64,000 bases of DNA from Exophiala sp. HKRS030 (lineage: Eukaryota; Ascomycota; Eurotiomycetes; Chaetothyriales; Herpotrichiellaceae). The stretch is taken from positions 992,001 to 1,056,000 of the forward strand of contig JAHWDD010000006.1 in NCBI GenBank assembly GCA_023897205.1, given 5' to 3'. Below are positions 1-9,334 of this stretch, in pieces. The notes beneath the pieces were generated by a model. The model saw nothing but the letters and a program-made list of their open reading frames with translations, ran no database searches and was not told where the DNA came from. Both the position numbers and the translations under genes were made by a program. Each line of letters starts with the position of its first letter. Position 1 is the first letter of the stretch.

Positions 1-2000
1 CTTGTTTGTTTCAGTACACATTCCTGCATCTCACAGGCTACAAAGACATGACTTTTGAACAACTGAAATCCTATCATTCTGATCGCGTGGATGCACTATG
101 CCCGGGCCACCCGGAAATCGAGCACCAAGGCATCGAAGTTACTACAGGTCAGTCAGCAGCCTTTCTTCTGGACTGATGAAAGCGGTTATACTGAGCGTGT
201 TGTGACTAGGTCCACTGGGTCAAGGCATTGCGAATGCTGTAGGACTCGCTATGGCTTCGAAAAGCCTCGCAGCAAAGTTCAACCGACCAGGATTTGACAT
301 CGTGTCTGACCACATCTGGTGCATGGTTGGAGACGCATGCCTTCAAGAAGGAGTGGGACTCGAAGCCATCTCCTTTGCAGGACACATGCGTCTCAACAAT
401 TTGACAGTCATGTATGACAACAATCAGATAACCTGCGACGGTCCGGTGAATCTGACAAACACCGAAGACATCAACGCCAAAATGAGAGCGTGCGGGTGGA
501 ATGTGATCGAAATCAGCGATGGGTGTTGGGACGTCCTGGGCCTCGTTGAAGCTCTCGAGGCATCGAAGCATTCCGCCCTGCCTACGTTTATCAACGTCCA
601 TACAGTGATTGGAGTGGACACGTCCGTGGCAGGCAATGCCGTCGCACACGGCGCAGCTATCGGGACAGACGCGGTGGCCTCGTTGAAGCAATTGTACGGT
701 TTCGATCCGGACCGGCGCTTTGTCGTTCCAGAGGCGGTGCGAGATTTCTTCAAGGAGCTTCCACAAAGGGGCGAGGCGATGGTGTTCCGGTGGAGAGCAA
801 TTTTTGACAGGTACCGTGAGGTCTACCCGACGCTCGCAGAAGACTATACGAGGCGCCACGGTGGAGATTTACCTTCCGACTGGGAATCGTTGATACCGAC
901 AGAATTTCCCTCCAAAGCCACCGCGACTCGTGCGTCCTCGGGTCTGGTCTTTGGCCCCTTGGCCGAGAGTTTGGGTCAATTCATGGTCGGCACCGCCGAC
1001 CTTGAACCGTCTGTGTACATGAACTGGAAGACCAAGGAGAACTTTGAGCCTCCCGAACTTGGCACTGGAAGTTACACGGGCCGGTTCATCCATTACGGGG
1101 TCCGCGAACATGTCATGGCCGCCGTCTCCAACGGGCTGGCCGCGTATCACCCTGGCATGTTCATTCCAGTAACATCATCGTACGGTTTAATTGTCCCTTT
1201 CAAAAAGCTTGTGGGATCACTTGTGCTGATGACCGTATAGATTTTTCATGTTCTATCTTTACGCAGCTCCCGCCGTCCGTATGGGCGCATTGCAACATTT
1301 GCAGGTCATCCACGCCGCCACGCACGACTCGATCGGCATGGGCGAGGATGGCCCGACGCATCAGCCGATTGAACTTGCCGCCCTCTACCGGACCATGCCA
1401 AACTTCCTCTACATTCGACCGGGCGACAGCGAGGAAACCGCGGGGGCTTGGATGGCGGCGATCAAAGCCAGGCACATGTCCTCACTCATCTCAACGTCTC
1501 GCCACGCTCTCCCACAGCTGACCGGGTTAACCCGGAGAACAGGCGTTGCCAGAGGAGCCTACGTTCTGGAGGAAGCACCGCAAAAGGCAGATCTCACCCT
1601 GATAGGCGTCGGTGCCGAGCTCAACCTGGCGGTCAGGGTGGCCACCGAGCTACGGACCCGTCACGGGCTCACCGTGCGAACGGTGTCCTTTCCCTGTCAA
1701 CGATTGTTCGAGCAACAGCCGCCTCAATACCGGCGGGATGTCCTGCGGAAGCATACCGGGGTTCCCGTGGTGGTGGTCGAGGCGTACGCCGCAAACGGAT
1801 GGGAAAGGTACGCAAATGCGGCCGTCTGCATGCCCACCACCCGCTTTGGAAAGTCGCTGCCGGGCCCAAAGGCCTACGAGTTCTTCGGATTCAGTGTGGA
1901 CTCCATGGTCACCAGGATTCTAGGCTTTGTGAATTTCTTCCACGCCAATCCGGAAATGAGAGTTGAATTCGTCGAATTGACAAGTGTTGGAGACGAATAG
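1..2000 (+). CDS. Dihydroxyacetone-synthase-like transketolase (5' partial)
   Basis: Thiamine-diphosphate enzyme that moves two-carbon ketol units. The closest style is fungal dihydroxyacetone synthase (xylulose-5-phosphate plus an aldehyde acceptor). I read exons <1-147, 210-1179 and 1241-2000, with introns 148-209 and 1180-1240; both restore the family reading exactly (IEVTTGPLGQGIANAVGLAM and PVTSSFFMFYLYAAP). The frame is open to base 1 (CLFQYTFLHLTGY), so the N-terminal part with the first TPP-loop residues lies outside the window. Visible motifs are GDACLQEG and YDNNQITCDG of the pyrophosphate/metal site, GVREH, and HDSIGMGEDGPTHQPIE of the pyrimidine domain with its conserved Glu. The protein ends SVGDE, so no peroxisomal PTS1 tripeptide is seen, unlike methylotrophic-yeast enzymes. 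Neighbouring pentose/polyol genes suggest a role in sugar catabolism. Plain transketolase is the alternative. Confidence 0.9.
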
Positions 2001-2673
2001 TTGTTGAATGACGGCTGTAACGACACTAGATAAGAAATGCAACATGGATGAGCGTTCCGCCTCTGATGTTTCTGACTCCAGTAGTGTATATGCTTTCTGT
2101 TAAATCTAGATCGAGATGGAATAAAGGCATCTTTCCACAACGCAAGTGACACAATGGACACAAAATCCATCTCCGCAACGCCGCAGAGTCTTCTCTTGGT
2201 ATTTGGTAAGCCCGATGTGTACTATTTCACCGGGCTCGTGACAATGATGTAGGAGCCACATCAGCCTTGTTATTTTGAATGGTGCACGACAATGCACTCG
2301 CTCGAGAAGCCGGCCTCGCATCCGCCGGTGGTGAGCACTGTCCGTTTCAGGTAAGTTGAGCCACCGCTCCGGGCTGTTTCCGCTTGAAGCGGATGGGTCA
2401 ATGGGGGTTTTATACTGTACCAAGGCAGGACTTGGTGACATGAATACCTGATAATCTACGATTATAATCCTGAGACACGCCCAAGTCTTCGCAATCACGT
2501 TTCTACATACAGGAGTGCCACGAGATTCGTGCACCTACCCATTCGACGGAGGTTGCAGGAGACGACAAAGAACAAAGCTGGAAAGGTTCAAAACTTCTAC
2601 TCAACAGACAAACCAATTCCCCAACGAGCGCGAAGTAGCGATTTTGTAAAGCCAAACAAAAATCCACGAGACA
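2001..2673. other. Intergenic, tandem promoter region
   Basis: This 673-bp gap lies between the transketolase stop and the start of the DUF1593 gene. It must hold the terminator of the first and the promoter of the second. Open frames here run antisense and look non-coding. I see no RNA gene or repeat. Confidence 0.6.
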
Positions 2674-4191
2674 ATGGCTGATCCACGTAGATTGCGACAT
2701 TGCTCGACAAAGCCTCGCGTCTTTATCGTCTCGGACATTTCCAACGAGCCGGATGACGCAGAGTCCCTTGTCCGGTATCTGTTGTACTCGAACGAATTCA
2801 CCACTCTCGGCCTGGTCGCGACGACGTCGACGTGGATGAGAAAGGTGGTACACCCGGAAGACATGCGAAAGATTGTCCACGCGTACGGCGAGGTCGTCGA
2901 CAACCTCAACGCCCACGTCCACCCGGACAATCGTTACCCCACGAAAGACCACCTCCTCTCCGTCATCAAATCTGGGCCGGCACTCTACGGCAGAGAAGCC
3001 CTGGGGGACGGCGTGCCGGTCAGCGAGGGCGCGCAACTCCTCGTGGAGCGCGTCGACGAAGCCGAGGAGCCGCTGTGGCTTCTCTGCTGGGGCGGCATCA
3101 ACGTCCTGGCCCAGGCCCTTTGGCACGTACGACGCCAACGGACGGCCTCCGAGTTTGCTCGCTTTCGCGCCAAGCTGCGCGTCTACACGATCTCCGACCA
3201 GGACGACACCGGGTCGTGGATCCGGTCGAGCTTCCCCGACATCTTCTACATCTGCTCGGTGCACGGGTGGGGGGAGTACGGGTGTGCCGCGTGGACGGGC
3301 ATCTCGGGCGACGTCCTCATGCCCATCGACCACGGAGGCCCCGACCCGTCAAAGGTCACGAAGGAATGGCTCAAGAAAAACATTCAGATCGGGCCGTTGG
3401 GGGGTGTGTACCCGACGTACGCGTTCATCATGGAAGGGGACACGCCCACGTTTCTGTACCTGATCCAGAACGGCCTCGGGTCTCCGGAGAATCCTCACTG
3501 GGGCAGCTGGGGCGGTCGCTACAGCCTGGTAGACATCGGTGGGGGCGCAAATCAGTACGCCGACGCGAGGGACGCGGTGGTCGGTCTGGACGGCCGGAAT
3601 CACCGGAGCAACCAGGCCACCATCTGGCGGTGGAGAGATCATTACCAGGACAGCTTTGCAGCGCGCATGCAATGGTCCCTGACGGGTGATCGGAGCGAGG
3701 CAAATCACGAGCCGGTCGTGATTGTCAATGGCAGTTCATCCGGCCCCGAACCGCTACTGCTCGAGGTGGAAGCCGGGGAAGAAGTCACTCTCGACGCTTC
3801 GAAAAGCTACGATCCAGACGGCGACAAACTCTCATTCGAATGGTTTCAGTACAAGGAGCCAACAGCCGCACAGTCTCATGTCCACTGGATTGTCCCCGAC
3901 ATCGACATCAAGCCTGCTCCCAGCACGACGAATGACGATGATGCTGATAACCCCCGAATCGTCAAGATCAAACTACCACCGCCGGAGACGAGCGCGGTCA
4001 ATATTGTCACAGGTCAGGCCCTCGAGAAGGGCATGGCTCTTCACTTTATTCTCCAAGTCACCGACGCCGGAACACCTCCTTTGACCACGTACAAGCGGAT
4101 CGTCGTGCAGACAACCAATCCAAACTTGCTCGGAGGTCGATCCGAAGTGTTTGATACGGTCACTGACGCTATTGGAAAGGGAGAAGACTAA
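2674..4191 (+). CDS. DUF1593/Sde182-type nucleoside-hydrolase-like protein
   Basis: Single-exon gene for 505 residues. Residues about 14-330 match the DUF1593 family, whose fold is related to nucleoside hydrolases. Visible family marks are VFIVSDISNEPDDAESLVRY near the start (an Asp-rich loop of the type that binds metal in nucleoside hydrolases), LWLLCWGGINVLAQAL, YTISDQDDTGSW and a Trp/Gly-rich NPHWGSWGGRY stretch. Residues about 345-490 form the Ig-like C-terminal domain found in Sde182-type cellulose-binding proteins (LDASKSYDPDGDKLSFEW). No signal peptide is evident: the N-terminus MADPRRLRHCSTKP is polar, so the protein may act inside the cell even though bacterial relatives are described as cellulose-binding. 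The substrate is unknown. The neighbours suggest release or use of a pentose or another sugar. Confidence 0.85.
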   Translation: MADPRRLRHCSTKPRVFIVSDISNEPDDAESLVRYLLYSNEFTTLGLVATTSTWMRKVVHPEDMRKIVHAYGEVVDNLNAHVHPDNRYPTKDHLLSVIKSGPALYGREALGDGVPVSEGAQLLVERVDEAEEPLWLLCWGGINVLAQALWHVRRQRTASEFARFRAKLRVYTISDQDDTGSWIRSSFPDIFYICSVHGWGEYGCAAWTGISGDVLMPIDHGGPDPSKVTKEWLKKNIQIGPLGGVYPTYAFIMEGDTPTFLYLIQNGLGSPENPHWGSWGGRYSLVDIGGGANQYADARDAVVGLDGRNHRSNQATIWRWRDHYQDSFAARMQWSLTGDRSEANHEPVVIVNGSSSGPEPLLLEVEAGEEVTLDASKSYDPDGDKLSFEWFQYKEPTAAQSHVHWIVPDIDIKPAPSTTNDDDADNPRIVKIKLPPPETSAVNIVTGQALEKGMALHFILQVTDAGTPPLTTYKRIVVQTTNPNLLGGRSEVFDTVTDAIGKGED

Positions 4192-4399
4192 AAATCTCCA
4201 CCAAATGGGATACATCGCCGCAAAAACCCAAAAAGTCAACATGTACGTACACAGTTCTGCCTCGTGAACTCATTTCTTCCGGCTTCGAGAGCGACTGCAA
4301 CTGGGGAGATACAAAACCCGCGTCTGCTGTGGGTGGACCCGGGGATAACCTCAACAGAAAAGTAAAATAATGGGGAGCGTTGACTTCGAATACTCCATA
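4192..4399. other. Convergent 3' junction
   Basis: This 208-bp space separates the stops of the DUF1593 gene (plus) and the Zn2Cys6 gene (minus). Both 3' UTRs and polyadenylation sites must lie here. No gene is seen. Confidence 0.6.
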
Positions 4400-6088
4400 T
4401 CAACCGAAGGAATTCGCTTGGGCAGTTTCCAGCTTCTCAACCTCTTCCTGTAGCTGCATCCCAGTTCTTTCCACGACCTTGTTCAAGATGTTCACCACCA
4501 CCATGATTTGGGACGGATGACTCAATCTCCTGGCTGCGTATAGGACGCCAGCCACGACGAGAGGATCAAAGACGTCGGATTCGTGCAAAGTGGCCACCAT
4601 TCCGATTATTCTCTGCGCATGCCACATTGACGATATCGACGATCCTGGCTCGGGGAGAGCTCTGATGGCGCGTGGCTTGAACTGCAACAGAAGCAACGCC
4701 GTGAGATGGTGGGCGAGATTCGCCACGAGAGCACATAGATTGCTGAAAGCAATGGTCGGAAACGGCATCTGGCTGGTAGCATCATCGGTCGACAGTCGAG
4801 CGTCGAACTCGCCAATTTCGAATATCTGTTGCATCTCCTCGCGTCGAGCCGTGTACCAGAGCTGATTGTCGCTCCAGCAGGATTGCCACGACGAGATCAA
4901 GGGAAGACGTAGTCGTCCAGCCGACTGACGCGGCGCTCCAGTGTCAGGTCGGGGGATGATCGACGCTGCGCGAGCGAGGTTGACAAGAACTTGCTGAAGT
5001 TGCTGGTGGTGCGTCAAAATTTGGTCGGGAATCATTGGCCTCGCGCGCCGCAGAATGAACGACAGGTCAATGCGGTGGCTTGCTGAAGAGGAGGAGGAGG
5101 AAGAAGGGGCGGCTGTTAGACTTGCCGCCAGGGTGAGCCTTGCGATCAGCTGCCATTGCTCGTCGACGCACTGATCCATCAGTTCGAGACTGTTGATGTT
5201 TCCAAAGGTGACGGCCATCCATTCGTGCCATAGATAAGGAGGCACGTCGTGGAATTTCCTGAGCGTCAGCATGGTAGAAATTGTGATGCTATCTTCATGG
5301 TCGGCGACGAGGGCTGCCCGATTCGCCTGGGCGGCATAATCTGGTTCCTCATCAGTAACATCATGTCCATGTCGACTCTTGCTCCCACCGTAGGCCCTTG
5401 CGAGCGCGAGGATGCTTTGGTACAAGAAGGGTTCGGACAAAGCTCGCGTGAGCACGTGTACGCCGAAATAAGGATCCCCCACTCCCAGATCGAGTTGGGT
5501 GGCAATTTGATAGCGGTAGAACGTCAACAGATCCAATTCGGCGATGTCAGCTTGGCTCGATCGTGAACCGGGACTTGTACCAAGTGGCGGCGCGGGCAGC
5601 CGATGCTGCGAAAGGGAGGATGGCGTGTTCGCCTGAGCAGCAAAATCCCGAAGGACCGGTGATTCTGCCGACAACAGGTTCAAGCGATCAAGTGGTTCAT
5701 CATCAGTAGTAAGTGGTGCCCGCGACGAGTTTCGGGTTGGGAAAGCATCTGGCTCGGACCACAACACAGTCGTCACAGGTTCATCATTCGACAAAGCAGA
5801 TGATGGTCCGGAGTCCTGAAGGTGTGTGGGCTGAGTGTTGATCTCGGCTGCCTTTGCGGACTGGCTCGTGATCTGTCGCCGCGCCGGCCTGTGTGAAGAT
5901 GTCGTCGCGGTGGTTCCGTCGATGAAGGTGATGTTTAGGCCATATCGACAAACAAGACCCTTGTCCACACAATTCTGACACGTCGGCTTGCCTTCGTCGC
6001 ATTTTCTTCGTCTCTTGCGACACGTGAGACAGCCTGTTCGAACACGACGCTGGGTGGGGGCTACGGTCTCATCGTTTCGCTTTGGCAT
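4400..6088 (-). CDS. Zn2Cys6 transcription factor (cluster regulator candidate)
   Basis: Nuclear DNA-binding regulator of 562 residues read as one exon. The binuclear zinc cluster is intact: Cys20, 23, 30, 37, 40 and 47 in the spacing C-x2-C-x6-C-x6-C-x2-C-x6-C, within a basic stretch (RKRRRKC). A low-complexity linker follows to about residue 180. The helical remainder resembles the Fungal_trans_2 type of regulatory domain (DLLTFYRYQIATQLDLG and similar segments). It is transcribed divergently from the polyol dehydrogenase at 6736 through a shared 647-bp promoter. This makes it the likely local regulator of the pentose/polyol genes around it. The inducer and DNA site are unknown. A poly-Ser run near residue 330 is an ordinary low-complexity feature. 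Confidence 0.88.
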   Translation of the reverse strand: MPKRNDETVAPTQRRVRTGCLTCRKRRRKCDEGKPTCQNCVDKGLVCRYGLNITFIDGTTATTSSHRPARRQITSQSAKAAEINTQPTHLQDSGPSSALSNDEPVTTVLWSEPDAFPTRNSSRAPLTTDDEPLDRLNLLSAESPVLRDFAAQANTPSSLSQHRLPAPPLGTSPGSRSSQADIAELDLLTFYRYQIATQLDLGVGDPYFGVHVLTRALSEPFLYQSILALARAYGGSKSRHGHDVTDEEPDYAAQANRAALVADHEDSITISTMLTLRKFHDVPPYLWHEWMAVTFGNINSLELMDQCVDEQWQLIARLTLAASLTAAPSSSSSSSASHRIDLSFILRRARPMIPDQILTHHQQLQQVLVNLARAASIIPRPDTGAPRQSAGRLRLPLISSWQSCWSDNQLWYTARREEMQQIFEIGEFDARLSTDDATSQMPFPTIAFSNLCALVANLAHHLTALLLLQFKPRAIRALPEPGSSISSMWHAQRIIGMVATLHESDVFDPLVVAGVLYAARRLSHPSQIMVVVNILNKVVERTGMQLQEEVEKLETAQANSFG

Positions 6089-6735
6089 CAGAGGAGGTCA
6101 CCATCGAACTTGTTCTTTTGGCGGTGGCTAACAAAAGAAAACCCAAAGTAAGTCGTGGCTCGGGGTGGGCAAAATTGGCACCGAAATTGGAAGCTGTAAG
6201 AGCAGAATCTGAACAATGACCGGAGGGGGGAGTTTACCCACCAGGGTTTGCTTGAGCTGGTTCTTTCGAGGCCACCCAAGGCGATAACTTGTAGCCCACA
6301 CTCGCGGCGTAGTCTTCCAACCAAAGCATTTGTCTTAGAAATAGGCTACATACACCCGTTTGGGTTGATCACACACCAAGTAGTGCTAAGACATTCCCAA
6401 AGCAGTCAGTCGTCTTCTCTACAGACAACCAGCGAGGGGCAGAGCTCCCTGTCAACCATCGCCCACGAGCCATGTTTCTCCGAACCAATCTCATGCAGCT
6501 CATCTTACATCCAGGCTGTTTTCGTCGTCGACACCAAAGTATTCCAGCATTCGATTCATAACCGGACCAGTGCGGCAAAAAGACAGCGAGACCTTTAGGT
6601 GTCCTGCAAATATGATTCTGGCCAACTTTCAATCCCAAAGCTCGTAACTCGCACTTGATTTCCCTCGCACAGCAAACGGAATCAGTGACGCGGACTGAAG
6701 ACTACAAGGCACAACCTTCGCAGGGAGAGTTGAGA
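6089..6735. promoter_or_regulatory. Bidirectional promoter, regulator / polyol dehydrogenase
   Basis: This 647-bp region lies between the start codons of the Zn2Cys6 gene (minus) and the polyol dehydrogenase (plus). It contains GGCTAA at 6126-6131, the core recognised by XlnR-type pentose regulators, and CCGGAG at 6220-6225, which fits the CreA consensus SYGGRG. Both are short and may occur by chance. No coding ORF with support is seen. Confidence 0.45.
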
Positions 6736-8073
6736 ATGTCGCCCTCGGCTGTCGTTGTAGCGGATCCTCGACAGCTTACCACTACTAATGGATACCCGAC
6801 TACTGCTGCCTCCGGAAAGACTGTCGTCGCAAACCAGATCAAAGCGGCGGCCGTAACCACAGCGCTGGCCCTCGACCCTAACCCTGTGAGCAATGATGAT
6901 GTCGGAAACCCCGCGCAGCACAAATATGGACGATACAGAAACCCGTCGCTCTACGTCACTCCCGACCACGACGTTCGCGTGGAAGAGAGTCCCATACCGC
7001 CACCCTCACCGACAGAGGTGTTGATACACGTCCGCGCGACGGGAATCTGTGGATCGGATCTGCACCTGTGGCATCGAGGCGCCATAGGACCCTTGACCGT
7101 GGACCACGCTCACATCCTGGGCCACGAAGCGTCCGGGGTCGTCCTGGAGACGGGGTCGGCCGTCGGCCACCTGAAGCCCGGGGACAGAGTCGCCATCGAG
7201 CCCCAACTCCCCTGCCACACTTGTTTCCTCTGCACGTCGGGCAAGTACAACCTGTGCGAATCGGTGCGATTTCTGGGCGTCTGCAACGGAGGGACGATTC
7301 GCCGCTTCATGACCCACGAAGCTCGGTACTGCCACAAGATCCCGGACGCCATGACCTTCGTCCAGGGGGCCCTCCTGGAGCCTCTCTCGGTCAACCTCCA
7401 CGCCATCCGACAGTGCGGAGGGTCGGTGTCCATCGGCAAGCCGGTCTTGATCTGTGGTGCCGGACCGATCGGTCTGATCGCCCTGGCCTCGGTGAGGGCT
7501 TCCGGAGCGTGGCCCATTGTGATCACCGACATCGAAGAGTCGCGTCTGGATTTTGCGAGGAAATTCGTCCCGGGGGTCAAGACGTACCTCGTTCGGCAGC
7601 AGCACCAGCAGCCGTCCAAAACGGCCCTCGAGTGCGCCGAAGAGATTAGACTTTTGTTCGGGTGTAGCGGGACTCGCGACGTCGAGAGGGGGATCCCGGA
7701 AGAAAATGAATACAACGCGCCGTCGACTGTCATGGAGTGTACGGGGATCGAATCGAGCGTCATCACCGCCGCGTACGCCTGTCGACGTTCCGGGATCGTC
7801 ATGGTCATCGGGGTGGGGCGGAGCCTCATGGACAGGTTGCCCTTTATGCACCTCAGCCTTGCGGAGATCCAGCTGAGGTTCATGAACCGATACAACGACA
7901 CGTGGCCCGCCGGCATCAACGCCCTGTCGGACAAGCACGTGCTGGACTTGGACGCCCTCGTGACGCACAAGTTTCCCTTGGAACGAGCGACCGAAGCGAT
8001 GAAGCTTTGTGCGGATCGATCCCAAAGCAGCATAAAGGTCATGATAGTCGACGATCAGGAGATCCTTCCATGA
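6736..8073 (+). CDS. Polyol (L-arabinitol/xylitol-type) dehydrogenase
   Basis: Zinc-dependent medium-chain dehydrogenase of 445 residues that should oxidise a pentitol to a ketopentose with NAD+. The start is the first in-frame ATG; the open frame reaches further upstream only through non-ATG codons. Catalytic zinc ligands are Cys105 (GICGSDLH) and His130-Glu131 (LGHEASG). The structural zinc set Cys160, 163, 166 and 174 is complete (PCHTCFLCTSGKYNLC). The Rossmann motif is CGAGPIGLIAL, followed by an acidic NAD-type position (ITDIEESR). The substrate loop reads DLHLWHRG where L-arabinitol dehydrogenases carry Phe and xylitol dehydrogenases Tyr, so the exact polyol cannot be named. An unusual N-terminal extension of about 70 low-complexity residues precedes the core. 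The gene is convergent with the xylose-reductase-type gene, with a 117-bp gap. Confidence 0.9.
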   Translation: MSPSAVVVADPRQLTTTNGYPTTAASGKTVVANQIKAAAVTTALALDPNPVSNDDVGNPAQHKYGRYRNPSLYVTPDHDVRVEESPIPPPSPTEVLIHVRATGICGSDLHLWHRGAIGPLTVDHAHILGHEASGVVLETGSAVGHLKPGDRVAIEPQLPCHTCFLCTSGKYNLCESVRFLGVCNGGTIRRFMTHEARYCHKIPDAMTFVQGALLEPLSVNLHAIRQCGGSVSIGKPVLICGAGPIGLIALASVRASGAWPIVITDIEESRLDFARKFVPGVKTYLVRQQHQQPSKTALECAEEIRLLFGCSGTRDVERGIPEENEYNAPSTVMECTGIESSVITAAYACRRSGIVMVIGVGRSLMDRLPFMHLSLAEIQLRFMNRYNDTWPAGINALSDKHVLDLDALVTHKFPLERATEAMKLCADRSQSSIKVMIVDDQEILP

Positions 8074-8190
8074 AGGTTTTTTTTCTTTCTTTCATGTATT
8101 GTGTTTGACCAGCCTCCGATATAATAGAGAGAGATATAGAGAGAGCTAGAAAACAGGTTGTAGAAATCATTAGGTAACGGGCCAGATCTT

Positions 8191-9334
8191 CTATGCAAAA
8201 ATCCGCAACGGCTTGTCTAGATAAAACCCCGGGTCGTTGAACCTCAATCCCTTGTCGAGTGCGCCGATCGACTTGATTTCGTCACTTGTCAACGTGAAGC
8301 TGTCATTTCTAACCTCCAGATTCTGCCGCAGTCGAGTGGCATCGTTCGACTTTGGTATCACGGCAATGTCCCTCTGAGTTGCCCACCGCAAGAGTACCTG
8401 CGCAGGCGTCTTGCCCACCCTCGCAGCCGCCTCCCTGACGATATCCACGTCAAAGAGGAGAGGGACATCCTTCGCCCTCGCTCGAAACGCCGGCGGTAGT
8501 TCCAAGAAGCTCTGCGGTCCGAACGACGAGTAGGCCGTGATCGCGATGTTCTCCTCCCGGGCGAGCTCCACGAGTTCGGGCTGGACGAGGTAAGGATGGT
8601 GCTCGATCTGCAGCGACGAGATCGGATGTCGCGCGTACCTTTGAATGTCGTACAAGGTCTGAGCCTGGGCGTTCGAGATGCCGATGGATTTGGTGATCCC
8701 CAGGTCGACGACTTCCTCGAGGGCCTGCCAGGTGTCTTGGAGGGGTATAGGTGCCGTTTCGATGGCCTTGTGCTCTGCATCCGTCCACCACGCCTATATG
8801 TAGACAGGAATTTCCCTCAGTTATTGGTGCCTTTGTACGTAACGGTCGTTGTGTGTTTTTTGGGAACAACGAGCGTCAACTTACTGGGTACCTCAACTTT
8901 TCAGGTTCAATGTACTTGAGCGCCACGGGGAAATGAATCAGGTACAGGTCGATGTAGCCGAGACCCCATGCTTCGTTCTGCGCTTTCGCCATTTGTACCG
9001 CGTGGTCTTTTTGGTGGTAGTTGTTCCACAGCTTCGTGGTCACGAATATCTCGTCGCGTTTCACGAGTCCATCCTCGATGGCGCGTCTGATACCTTGACC
9101 TGCCTCCTTTTCATTTTGATAGTCGTACGCCCCGTCAAACAGTCGATATCCTACTTTGATGGCCTATTGCGCGCTTCCGTGTTATCGCGCGCGCGCCACG
9201 TGTGAAAAAAGGTGTCTTGAGACACTCACATTGTAAACGATATCGGCGGCCTTGTCTGCAGGAACCTTCCACAATCCAAAGCCTACAAGAGGCATTTGAT
9301 GCCCAGAGGCTAACATAATGGTGTCACGACCCAT
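8191..9334 (-). CDS. D-xylose-reductase-type aldo-keto reductase
   Basis: NAD(P)H-dependent reductase of aldopentoses to pentitols, 328 residues. Three exons on the minus strand, in transcript order: 9334-9230, 9163-8885 and 8793-8191, with introns 9164-9229 and 8794-8884 (donors GTGAGT and GTAAGT). An in-frame TAA lies upstream of the ATG. The catalytic tetrad is visible: Asp45, Tyr50 (LFDGAYDY), Lys79 (TTKLW) and His112 (LIHFP). The coenzyme motif IPKSN with Arg282 and the C-terminus LRFNDPGFY followed by LRIFA match fungal xylose reductases, which are of similar length (about 320). Together with the adjacent polyol dehydrogenase it would convert xylose or arabinose via a pentitol to a ketose. 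Another aldose reductase or a glycerol dehydrogenase is possible. Confidence 0.9.

Noticed and set aside
206..859. 217-residue minus-strand ORF
   Set aside because: It is antisense to conserved transketolase codons and has no family features.
7006..8042. Two long minus-strand ORFs of 339 and 310 residues
   Set aside because: They mirror the GC-rich polyol dehydrogenase coding region, whose plus-strand frame has all catalytic motifs.
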